From NCBI GenBank assembly GCA_045639045.1, contig JAZUCI010000077.1, positions 1-5,620 on the forward strand: a stretch of 5,620 nt of DNA, read 5' to 3'. The DNA is from SIG402 sp045639045 (GTDB lineage Bacteria > Bacillota > Clostridia > Christensenellales > Borkfalkiaceae). The translations under genes and the position numbers were made by a program. This document shows positions 1 through 4,853 of the stretch, one piece after another (position 1 is the first letter of the stretch; the number at the start of each line of letters is the position of its first letter). The notes under the pieces are model-generated. The model was not told the origin of the DNA. It did not search any database and saw only the letters and a list, made by a program, of their open reading frames with translations.

Positions 1-521
1 TTTAAGAGCTCTCTTGCTTCTTCGTCCGTTTTAGCGGTGGTTACGAAGCAAACGTCAAACCCACGGATTTTTTCTACTTGATCGTAGGAAATTTCGGGGA
101 AGATGAGCTGTTCTTTTACGCCCAAAGCGTAGTTACCTCTACCGTCGAACGACTTGGAGGGAACACCCTTAAAGTCGCGTACGCGGGGAAGAGCAACGGA
201 TACGAATTTATCGAAGAATTCGTACATTCTTTTACCGCGCATGGTTACTTTCATACCAACGTTTTGGCCTTGACGGATTTTAAAGTTTGCAACCGCTTTG
301 CTTGCTTGCGTTAACAGGGGCTTTTGGCCGGTGATAAGCGCAATTTCGTTTTGAGCGATTTGCACGCTTTTCGCGTTATCTTTAATATCGCCGATACCGG
401 TGTTGATAACGATTTTTTCCAAACGGGGAACTTCGTTTACGTTCTTGTAACCGAATTTCTTAAGAAGATAAGGAACTACTTCCTTTCTGTATGCTTCTTG
501 CATTCTATTGATTTCTGCCAT
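1..521 (-). CDS. rplE: 50S ribosomal protein L5 (3' end cut by window edge)
   Basis: L5 binds 5S rRNA and helps dock it in the central protuberance of the large subunit, where it also contacts the P-site tRNA and forms an intersubunit bridge. I read 173 residues by reverse-complement translation from the ATG at 521 (MAEINRMQEAYRKEV...) to ...KTDEEARELL at the edge. The bacterial family is usually about 180 residues, so only the last few codons are missing. The L5 signature is clear at residues 62-78 (LITGQKPLLTQASKAVA), followed by the family blocks KIRQGQNVGMKVTMRG (81-96) and GRGNYALGVKEQLIFPEI (127-144). The start is supported by an AGAGG ribosome binding site at 531-535, nine bases upstream. 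A Met codon also occurs at residue 7 but lacks such a site. The gene follows rplX after 15 bases. Nothing in the readable part is unusual. Confidence 0.97.
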   Translation of the reverse strand, partial: MAEINRMQEAYRKEVVPYLLKKFGYKNVNEVPRLEKIVINTGIGDIKDNAKSVQIAQNEIALITGQKPLLTQASKAVANFKIRQGQNVGMKVTMRGKRMYEFFDKFVSVALPRVRDFKGVPSKSFDGRGNYALGVKEQLIFPEISYDQVEKIRGFDVCFVTTAKTDEEARELL

Positions 522-536
522 TATCGGTTACCTCTC

Positions 537-1049
537 TTATTCAGCCGCTTCGGTGGTTTCCGCCGCTTTTTTGCGGGGAGCCTTCTTTACTTCAGCAGTT
601 GCTTCCGCCTTTTTGGTGGTTTTACGGGGCGCTTTCTTCACTTCTGCGGTAGCTTCTGCCGTTTCGGTGGTTTTAGCAGCCTTTTTCGTAGCCTTTTTAG
701 CGGCTTTTGCTTCTGCCTTGGGTTCTACAACGGCGCCGCACTTTTTGCAAAGGCGAACTTTCTTATCCTTACCGTTTTCATCCTTAACCGTAGAAATACC
801 TACGCGAACTGCCTTGCCGCAAGTGGGGCAAACGAGCATCAGGTTGGAAACGTTTACGGGACCCAGGATATCTTCGATACGGCTGGTGTCTTGCGCGCTG
901 CGTGCCTTTCTATGTTTCTTTTGAATGTTAACGCCTTCTACCGTAGCGGTGCCTTTTGCGGGGTTAACGGATACAACCTTACCGGTTTTACCTGCGTCTT
1001 CGCCTGCAATCACCATAACGGTGTCGTTCTTTTTAATTTTTGCTATCAT
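537..1049 (-). CDS. rplX: 50S ribosomal protein L24 with zinc-ribbon cysteines and long Lys/Ala-rich C-terminal tail
   Basis: L24 is an assembly-initiator protein that binds the 5' domain of 23S rRNA and sits beside the polypeptide exit. The protein is 170 residues, against roughly 100-110 for most bacterial L24. Residues 1-60 hold the KOW-type SH3 fold (KKNDTVMVIAGEDAGKTGKV, then VEGVNIQKKHRK). Residues 66-109 carry two cysteine pairs, CPTC at 74-77 and CKKC at 101-104, as expected of a Zn-binding L24. From residue 110 to 170 the chain uses only Ala, Lys, Arg, Glu, Thr, Pro and Val, with 18 basic and 9 acidic residues and a perfect repeat AEATAEVKKAPRK at 131-143 and 148-160. That tail is not part of the usual family and is probably disordered. 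Start: AAGGAG at 1057-1062, seven bases before the ATG. The gene is 11 bases after rplN and 15 before rplE. The core identification is secure; the role of the tail is unknown. Confidence 0.96.
   Translation of the reverse strand: MIAKIKKNDTVMVIAGEDAGKTGKVVSVNPAKGTATVEGVNIQKKHRKARSAQDTSRIEDILGPVNVSNLMLVCPTCGKAVRVGISTVKDENGKDKKVRLCKKCGAVVEPKAEAKAAKKATKKAAKTTETAEATAEVKKAPRKTTKKAEATAEVKKAPRKKAAETTEAAE
540..722 (-). other. Low-complexity basic tail of L24 (residues 110-170)
   Basis: This segment encodes the last 61 residues of L24, after the second cysteine pair. It resembles the C-terminal tails of histone H1-like proteins: Lys pairs spaced by Ala (AKKATKKAAK at 117-126), Pro-Arg-Lys steps (APRK) and Thr pairs. 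Net charge is about +9 and the last ten residues turn acidic (KAAETTEAAE). It has no predicted membrane segment and no aromatic residue. By composition it should be unstructured. Binding to rRNA or other nucleic acid is inferred from charge alone. Confidence 0.85.
570..659 (-). repeat. Tandem 51-bp-period coding repeat in the L24 tail
   Basis: Two copies of a 39-base unit lie at 621-659 and 570-608, 51 bases (17 codons) apart and separated by codons for TTKK. Both encode AEATAEVKKAPRK. The DNA copies differ at 8 of 39 positions and all eight are third-codon positions (for example GCA/GCG, ACC/ACT, GTG/GTA, CGT/CGC). The repeat is therefore perfect in protein and only about 79 percent identical in DNA. 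Confidence 0.93.
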
Positions 1050-1056
1050 TGCCCTT

Positions 1057-1062
1057 CTCCTT
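1057..1062 (-). promoter_or_regulatory. Ribosome binding site of rplX fused to the rplN stop codon
   Basis: Reads AAGGAG on the minus strand, seven bases before the rplX ATG. Its first two bases are the last two of the rplN TAA stop (TAAGGAG). A ribosome terminating on rplN covers this site, which favours coupled translation of L14 and L24. Confidence 0.85.
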
Positions 1063-1429
1063 ATAACACTTCCGGAGCAAGAGAAATAATTCTCATGTAG
1101 TCCTTATCTCTGAGTTCACGCGCGATCGGTCCAAAGATACGCGTTCCTCTGGGTTGTTTTTGGTTGTCGATAATAACGGCTGCGTTGTCGTCGAACTTAA
1201 TGTAAGTTCCGTCGGGTCTTCTGATACCCTTGCTGGTTCTTACGATAACAGCTTTAACAACGTCGCCTTTTTTAACCGCGCCGCCGGGGGTTGCGGTTTT
1301 TACGCTTGCTACGATTACGTCACCGATGTTGCCGGTTCTTCTGAAAGAGCCGCCGAGAACACGGATGCACATAATCTCTTTCGCGCCGGAGTTATCCGCC
1401 GCTTTCAGCCTGGTTTGAGGTTGTATCAT
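1061..1429 (-). CDS. rplN: 50S ribosomal protein L14
   Basis: L14 binds 23S rRNA at the subunit interface and makes a bridge to 16S rRNA; in bacteria it is also the docking site of the silencing factor RsfS. The 122-residue protein has the exact family length and is conserved from end to end: MIQPQTRLKAADNSGAKE at 1-18, VLGGSFRRTGNIGDVIV at 24-40, the signature region GGAVKKGDVVKAVIVRT at 49-65, and the C-terminal GTRIFGPIARELR (95-107) and IISLAPEVL (114-122). The start has an AAAGGAG site at 1440-1446, ten bases upstream. The gene begins 21 bases after rpsQ, the widest gap in the window. In E. coli this is where the spc operon promoter lies; here no promoter is visible in the gap. Confidence 0.98.
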   Translation of the reverse strand: MIQPQTRLKAADNSGAKEIMCIRVLGGSFRRTGNIGDVIVASVKTATPGGAVKKGDVVKAVIVRTSKGIRRPDGTYIKFDDNAAVIIDNQKQPRGTRIFGPIARELRDKDYMRIISLAPEVL

Positions 1430-1450
1430 ATGCCTTTATCTCCTTTCTCG

Positions 1451-1708
1451 TTATCTTGCCTTTTCAATAATTTCGGCAACTCTCCAGCACTTATCAGCGG
1501 ATAACTTTCTGCATTCTACGATGCGAACCTTATCGCCAACGCCGCACTGATTTTCTTCGTCGTGAGCCTTAAAACGATTCGTTTTGGTGATCGTTTTCTT
1601 GTAAAGAGGATGTTTGCTCTTTTCTTCGATGGCTACAACAACGGTTTTATCCATTTTGTCGGAAACTACAAGTCCAACTCTTTCTTTTCTTAAATTTCTT
1701 TCCATCAT
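1451..1708 (-). CDS. rpsQ: 30S ribosomal protein S17
   Basis: S17 is a primary binder of the 5' domain of 16S rRNA and an early small-subunit assembly protein with an OB fold. The 85-residue protein matches the family in length and pattern: RKERVGLVVSDKMDKTVVV at residues 7-25, KHPLYKKTITKTNRFKAHDE at 32-51, and the signature GDKVRIVECRKLSADKCWRV at 58-77. In the signature the common Pro of RPLS is Lys (RKLS). The gene begins with two in-frame ATG codons, 1708 and 1705. The GGAGG site at 1712-1716 lies three bases from the first and six from the second, so the second may be the one used and the protein would then be 84 residues. The gene follows rpmC after 10 bases and ends in TAA. Confidence 0.97.
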   Translation of the reverse strand: MMERNLRKERVGLVVSDKMDKTVVVAIEEKSKHPLYKKTITKTNRFKAHDEENQCGVGDKVRIVECRKLSADKCWRVAEIIEKAR

Positions 1709-1711
1709 AAA

Positions 1712-1716
1712 CCTCC
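1712..1716 (-). promoter_or_regulatory. Ribosome binding site of rpsQ, deciding between two adjacent ATGs
   Basis: Reads GGAGG on the minus strand, between the rpmC stop and the tandem ATGATG of rpsQ. Spacing is three bases to the first ATG and six to the second. The usual bacterial optimum is about five to nine, which favours the second. Confidence 0.75.
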
Positions 1717-1718
1717 GA

Positions 1719-1913
1719 TTACGCTCTCAGTTCTCTTTCGCGAATTACGGTTTTTACTCTTGCAATGTCTTTTTTGCAAGCGGCAAGCGCCATGGGGTTT
1801 GCCAATTGACCGGTCGCGTGGTTAAAACGAAGCTGGAAGAGTTCTTTTTGTAAATCGGTGAGTTTGACCTTCAATTCTGCGTCGGTCATATCTTTGATTT
1901 CTTTAATTTTCAT
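1719..1913 (-). CDS. rpmC: 50S ribosomal protein L29
   Basis: L29 is a small two-helix protein that lies next to L23 at the polypeptide exit, where nascent-chain factors dock. The 64-residue product has the family length and the diagnostic block LQKELFQLRFNHATGQLANP at residues 21-40, followed by KKDIARVKTVIRERELR at 47-63. Its ATG lies inside the end of rplP, and the two genes overlap by 11 bases (ATGAAAATTAA). The only ribosome binding candidate is a weak GAGG at 1926-1929, twelve bases upstream and within rplP, so translation probably depends on re-initiation by ribosomes finishing L16. The next gene, rpsQ, starts 10 bases after the TAA stop. Confidence 0.97.
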   Translation of the reverse strand: MKIKEIKDMTDAELKVKLTDLQKELFQLRFNHATGQLANPMALAACKKDIARVKTVIRERELRA

Positions 1914-2343
1914 CTGCGTTCACCGCCTCTTCGGTTTGTTCCTTCTTAACGAATTTCGTCTTGATGGGAAGTTTGTGGCCTGCAAGACGCATAGCTTCTC
2001 TTGCCACTTCTTCGGATACGCCAGCCATTTCGAACAGAACTCTGCCCGGTTTAACAACTGCTACCCAGTATTCTACCGAACCTTTACCGCTACCCATACG
2101 AACTTCGGCAGGTTTCTTCGTGATAGGTTTGTGGGGGAATACGTCAATCCAAACTTGACCGCCACGCTTGATGAAACGGGTCATTGCGATACGGGCTGCT
2201 TCGATTTGGTTGGATTTTAACCAGCCGCATTCGGTAGCAACTAAACCGTATTCGCCGTAAGCGACTTTATTACCCTTGTGAGCAGCACCGGTCATTCTAC
2301 CGCGGTGTACTCTTCTTCTTTTAACTCTTTTGGGCATTAACAT
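1903..2343 (-). CDS. rplP: 50S ribosomal protein L16
   Basis: L16 binds 23S rRNA near the A site and is needed to finish the peptidyl transferase centre. The 146-residue protein is typical in length. It opens with MLMPKRVKRRRVHRGRMTG (1-19) and holds QIEAARIAMTRFIKRGGQVW (46-65), FPHKPITKKPAEVRMGSGKG (69-88) and EYWVAVVKPGRVLFEMAGV (91-109). The VRMGSGKG stretch is the conserved loop that reaches toward the A-site tRNA. The C-terminal tail after LPIKTKFVKK is acidic (EQTEEAVNADEN). The start lies only two bases after the rpsC stop; GGAGG at 2356-2360, inside rpsC, is twelve bases upstream. An in-frame ATG at residue 3 is even farther from that site, so the first ATG is preferred. Confidence 0.98.
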   Translation of the reverse strand: MLMPKRVKRRRVHRGRMTGAAHKGNKVAYGEYGLVATECGWLKSNQIEAARIAMTRFIKRGGQVWIDVFPHKPITKKPAEVRMGSGKGSVEYWVAVVKPGRVLFEMAGVSEEVAREAMRLAGHKLPIKTKFVKKEQTEEAVNADEN

Positions 2344-2345
2344 AA

Positions 2346-3011
2346 TTATTCAACGCCTCCTTCGGTTTTTCTTTTAGCACCGCCAAGAACTTCACCCTTG
2401 TAGATCCATACTTTGATGCCGATTACGCCGAACGTGGTATGCGCTTCAGCAAAACCGTAATCGATATCTGCGCGAAGCGTATGAAGGGGAATAGAACCTT
2501 CGTGGTATTGTTCGGAACGCGCGATTTCAGCGCCGTCCAATCTACCGCTTACCATGATCTTCATACCCTTGATGCCCGAACGCATGGAACGGCCGATGGA
2601 CTGTTTCATTGCTCTACGGAAGGATACGCGCTTTTCAAGTTGCGCCGCTACGGATTCAGCAACGAGTTGCGCGTCCGCATCGGGTTTTTTAACTTCCATA
2701 ATGTTGATAACCACTGCTTTACCTTTGGTAACTTTTGCAAGGGCCTTCTTCATTACTTCGATTTCGCTACCTGCTTTACCGATTAACACGCCGGGGCGAG
2801 CGGTGAACAGAGTAACTACGATTTTAGCAGCAGCACGTTCGATAACGATTTTGGAGATAGCCGCACCGAAGTACGTTTTCTTTAAGTAATCTCTGATTTC
2901 GTAGTCTTCTTTAATGTTTGCTGCGAATTCTTTTTTGTTTGCATACCACTGGGTGTCCCAGCCTTTAATCACGCCCACTCTAAGGCCGTGAGGATTCACT
3001 TTTTGTCCCAT
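2346..3011 (-). CDS. rpsC: 30S ribosomal protein S3
   Basis: S3 sits in the head of the small subunit, on the solvent side near the mRNA entry, and contributes to mRNA unwinding with S4 and S5. The 221-residue protein is close to the usual bacterial length of about 220. It starts MGQKVNPHGLRVGVI and carries a type II KH domain around residues 38-110 with the GxxG loop GKAG at 78-81 in RPGVLIGKAGSEIE. The C-terminal domain has QLEKRVSFRRAMKQSIGRSM (124-143); R132, R133 and K136 correspond to the basic residues tied to helicase activity in E. coli S3. The block GRLDGAEIARSE (156-167) and the ending are ordinary. The start has AAGGGGGT at 3019-3026, a G-rich variant of the usual site. The gene lies 13 bases after rplV and 2 before rplP. 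Confidence 0.98.
   Translation of the reverse strand: MGQKVNPHGLRVGVIKGWDTQWYANKKEFAANIKEDYEIRDYLKKTYFGAAISKIVIERAAAKIVVTLFTARPGVLIGKAGSEIEVMKKALAKVTKGKAVVINIMEVKKPDADAQLVAESVAAQLEKRVSFRRAMKQSIGRSMRSGIKGMKIMVSGRLDGAEIARSEQYHEGSIPLHTLRADIDYGFAEAHTTFGVIGIKVWIYKGEVLGGAKRKTEGGVE
2356..2360 (-). promoter_or_regulatory. Ribosome binding site of rplP embedded in the last codons of rpsC
   Basis: GGAGG on the minus strand forms part of the Gly-Gly codons in the S3 ending TEGGVE. Spacing to the rplP ATG is twelve bases, longer than usual. The coding and initiation signals share the same bases. Confidence 0.7.
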
Positions 3012-3018
3012 ACTTGGT

Positions 3019-3026
3019 ACCCCCTT
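3019..3026 (-). promoter_or_regulatory. G-rich variant ribosome binding site of rpsC
   Basis: Reads AAGGGGGT on the minus strand where neighbours have AAGGAGGT. It abuts the rplV stop (TAAGGGGG) and is about eight bases from the rpsC ATG. Pairing with the 16S anti-Shine-Dalgarno would need a G-U pair at the changed base, so it may be weaker than the sites before rpsS and rplB. Confidence 0.65.
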
Positions 3027-3411
3027 ACTTCGCCGCGTCCAAAACCACGGTAATGTGGCTGGAACGCTTCAAAATGCTGTATGCTCTACCCTTCGACATA
3101 GGCTGAACGCGCTTTGCCGTGGGGCCTTGATCTGCATAGCAAGCCGCAACTTTCAAATCGTCTTTGTTCATGTGAAGGTTGTGTTCTGCATTTGCGCCCG
3201 CGCTCTTAACTACCTTTAAGATAGGTTCAGCAGCTGCTTGCGGGATGTTTTCTAAAATCGCCACCGCTTCGTTGTAGGACTTGTTGCGGATCAGATCCAG
3301 AACGATTCTTACTTTATAGGGAGACATGCGAACGTACTTCGCTACCGCCTTAGGTCTTCTATCCTTGGTTTCGGCAATCTTCGCAGTCTTTTCTCTCATT
3401 CTCTTTGCCAT
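3025..3411 (-). CDS. rplV: 50S ribosomal protein L22
   Basis: L22 contacts all six domains of 23S rRNA and sends a beta-hairpin into the polypeptide exit tunnel, near the macrolide site. The protein is 128 residues, longer than the roughly 110-115 usual, because of about 17 extra residues at the N-terminus (MAKRMREKTAKIAETKD) before the family start KAVAKYVRMSPYKVRIVLDLIR (21-42). The block KVVKSAGANAEHN (66-78) and the ending KRSSHITVVL (115-124) are standard. The tunnel hairpin reads KRVQPMSKGRA (100-110), where E. coli has KRIMPRAKGRA, so the Arg-Ala after Pro is Met-Ser. The extended start is supported by AAGGAG at 3419-3424, seven bases upstream of the first ATG. A second Met at residue 5 has poorer spacing. 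The gene follows rpsS after 11 bases. Confidence 0.97.
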   Translation of the reverse strand: MAKRMREKTAKIAETKDRRPKAVAKYVRMSPYKVRIVLDLIRNKSYNEAVAILENIPQAAAEPILKVVKSAGANAEHNLHMNKDDLKVAACYADQGPTAKRVQPMSKGRAYSILKRSSHITVVLDAAK

Positions 3412-3418
3412 GATTCTT

Positions 3419-3424
3419 CTCCTT
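3419..3424 (-). promoter_or_regulatory. Ribosome binding site of rplV, supporting the extended N-terminus
   Basis: Reads AAGGAG on the minus strand, seven bases before the first ATG of rplV and overlapping the rpsS TAA stop (TAAGGAG). Its good spacing to this ATG argues that the N-terminal extension of L22 is translated. Confidence 0.85.
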
Positions 3425-3701
3425 ATCTAGCGCCCGTGGTCTTTTCACCCGCGTGACCTTTAAAGGTACGCGTGGGAGCAAATTCACCCAACTTGCAACC
3501 AACCATATCTTCGGTAACGTATACGGGAACGTGCTTTCTTCCGTCGTAAACGGCGATCGTGTGACCTACCATTTGGGGGAAGATCGTGGAGGCTCTGGAC
3601 CAGGTTTTCAAAACTTTCTTTTCGTTAGCCGCGTTCATATCTTCAATTCTCTTTAAGAGTTTTGCTTCAACGTAAGGGCCTTTTTTAACGCTTCTGCTCA
3701 T
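3423..3701 (-). CDS. rpsS: 30S ribosomal protein S19
   Basis: S19 forms a complex with S13 in the head of the small subunit, contacts 16S rRNA and takes part in a bridge to the central protuberance. The 92-residue product has the family length. It begins MSRSVKKGPYVEAKLLKRI (1-19), continues TWSRASTIFPQMVGHTIAVYDGRKHVPVYV (33-62 region), and carries the signature around MVGCKLGEFAPTRTFKGH (66-83), with a basic tail AGEKTTGAR. The start has a nearly perfect AAGGAGGT at 3709-3716 that overlaps the rplB stop codon (TAAGGAGG). The gene lies 13 bases after rplB and 11 before rplV. Nothing is odd. Confidence 0.98.
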   Translation of the reverse strand: MSRSVKKGPYVEAKLLKRIEDMNAANEKKVLKTWSRASTIFPQMVGHTIAVYDGRKHVPVYVTEDMVGCKLGEFAPTRTFKGHAGEKTTGAR

Positions 3702-3714
3702 ACCTTATACCTCC

Positions 3715-4542
3715 TTAGTTAATTCTCTTGATGATGAGCTTGTTGCTCTTGTTCTTATGCTTTCTAGTCTTATGACCGAGAGCAGGTTTACCCCAAGGGG
3801 TAACAGGACCGGGACGACCGATGGGAGCGCGGCCTTCACCACCACCGTGGGGGTGATCGCAGGGGTTCATTACAGAACCTCTTACGGTAGGACGAACGCC
3901 CATGTGGCGAACCTTACCAGCTTTACCGATGCGGATAATTTCGTGATCCAAGTTACCAACTTGACCGATGGTAGCCTTGCAGGTTACGGGAACGTATCTC
4001 ATTTCACCCGAGGGCATGCGGATGGTTGCGTAAGCGCCTTCCTTTGCCATAAGTTGTGCGGAAATACCAGCTGCTCTTGCGATTTGACCGCCTTTACCGG
4101 GTTGCAATTCGATGTTGTGTACCATCGTACCAACGGGGATATCTTCAAAGCGAAGTGCGTTACCCACTTTGATATCCGCGCCCTTACCCGAAACAACCGT
4201 GTCGCCAACGTTCAAGCCAACGGGGGCAAGGATGTATCTCTTTGCGCCGTCCGCGTAAGCCAAAAGTGCGATGTTTGCGCTTCTGTTGGGATCGTATTCG
4301 ATGGTTTTAACAACTGCGGGGATGCCGTCCTTATCTCTCTTGAAGTCGATGATACGGTACTTTCTCTTGTTACCGCCACCGATGTGACGAACGGTGATTC
4401 TACCGTAGGAGTTACGGCCACCCGTTTTTCTTTGATCTTCCAACAAGCCCTTGAAGGGTTTGGTGGTAGTGATTTCTTCGTAGGTGCTAACCGACATAAA
4501 ACGGCGCGCCGCGGAAGTAGGTTTATATCTCTTAATACCCAT
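3715..4542 (-). CDS. rplB: 50S ribosomal protein L2
   Basis: L2 is one of the most conserved large-subunit proteins; it is needed for subunit association, tRNA binding and peptidyl transferase activity. The 275-residue protein fits the family length of about 275. The N-terminal half has KTGGRNSYGRITVRHIGGG (39-57) and KRKYRIIDFKRDK (59-71). The OB and SH3-like domains follow, and the C-terminal block contains GVRPTVRGSVMNPCDHPHGG (215-234), then GEGRAPIGRPGPVTPWGKPA (235-254). His230 corresponds to the conserved E. coli His229 near the catalytic centre. Residue 228 is Cys where Firmicutes often have Asn. The GEGRAPIGR form is typical of Gram-positive L2. The start has GGAGG at 4551-4555, eight bases upstream. 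The gene follows rplW after 20 bases. Confidence 0.99.
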   Translation of the reverse strand: MGIKRYKPTSAARRFMSVSTYEEITTTKPFKGLLEDQRKTGGRNSYGRITVRHIGGGNKRKYRIIDFKRDKDGIPAVVKTIEYDPNRSANIALLAYADGAKRYILAPVGLNVGDTVVSGKGADIKVGNALRFEDIPVGTMVHNIELQPGKGGQIARAAGISAQLMAKEGAYATIRMPSGEMRYVPVTCKATIGQVGNLDHEIIRIGKAGKVRHMGVRPTVRGSVMNPCDHPHGGGEGRAPIGRPGPVTPWGKPALGHKTRKHKNKSNKLIIKRIN

Positions 4543-4562
4543 GATTATATCCTCCGGACCTA

Positions 4563-4853
4563 TTAGGACAGCGATTCAAAGAAAGCGATAGGCTTGCTAT
4601 CTTTCTTTAAGGTAACCACTGCTTTTTTGTAGGAAGGGGTCATACCTTGGTGTGCGCCCATTCTCTTCATTTTGCCGTGAACCTTCGCCGTGCGAACGGA
4701 ATCTACGAGAACGCCGAATAATTCTTCAACTGCGTACTTAATTTCCGTTTTGTTCGCCTTGTTTGCTACTTGGAAGGTATAAACTTTATCAGCGATACCA
4801 GCGTAGCTTTTTTCGGACAAAAGGGGTTTTACGATAATTTCCTGCGCGTTCAT
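4563..4853 (-). CDS. rplW: 50S ribosomal protein L23
   Basis: L23 lies at the exit of the polypeptide tunnel and is the docking site for trigger factor, SRP and the Sec translocon. The 96-residue protein has the typical bacterial length. It starts MNAQEIIVKPLLSEKSYAG; Glu14 in the SEK motif matches E. coli Glu18, the residue that anchors trigger factor. The core NKANKTEIKYAVEELFGVLV (33-52) and the loop HGKMKRMGAHQGMTPSYKKA (59-78) are standard. Its ATG shares one base with the rplD stop (TAATG), a classic coupling arrangement. The gene ends in TAA directly followed by an in-frame TAG, the only tandem stop seen at a gene end here. The next gene, rplB, starts 20 bases later. Confidence 0.97.
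   Translation of the reverse strand: MNAQEIIVKPLLSEKSYAGIADKVYTFQVANKANKTEIKYAVEELFGVLVDSVRTAKVHGKMKRMGAHQGMTPSYKKAVVTLKKDSKPIAFFESLS

Noticed and set aside
537..722. Possible frameshift extending L24 beyond its natural end
   Set aside because: The tail keeps the same frame as the core, its repeat shows only synonymous differences, and it ends in TAA just before a ribosome binding site for rplE, so a true extension fits better.
508..924. Plus-strand frame that looks like a repetitive membrane protein (Ala/Val/Phe-rich)
   Set aside because: It is the out-of-frame complement of the L24 tail codons; the hydrophobic repeats mirror the tail repeat and it overlaps the end of L5 and most of L24.
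324..1100. Long plus-strand open frame of 258 codons, rich in Phe, Gly, Leu and Cys with apparent repeats
   Set aside because: It lies opposite rplE, rplX and rplN. Its Phe/Gly/Leu-rich repeats are the codon-aligned complement of the Lys/Ala tail of L24, and it has no convincing family match.
1430..1450. Possible spc operon promoter between rpsQ and rplN, as in E. coli
   Set aside because: The gap is only 21 bases and is largely taken by the rplN ribosome binding site. No -35/-10 pair is visible; one inside rpsQ cannot be excluded.
4501..4512. Short GC-rich palindrome GGCGCGCC as a possible hairpin
   Set aside because: It is explained by Ala and Arg codons in the L2 N-terminus, has no loop or T-run, and lies inside a coding region.
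3757..4566. Plus-strand open frame of 269 codons opposite rplB
   Set aside because: It spans nearly all of L2, which is a certain gene. Strong codon bias in a highly expressed gene leaves few stops on the other strand, and the product shows no recognisable domain.
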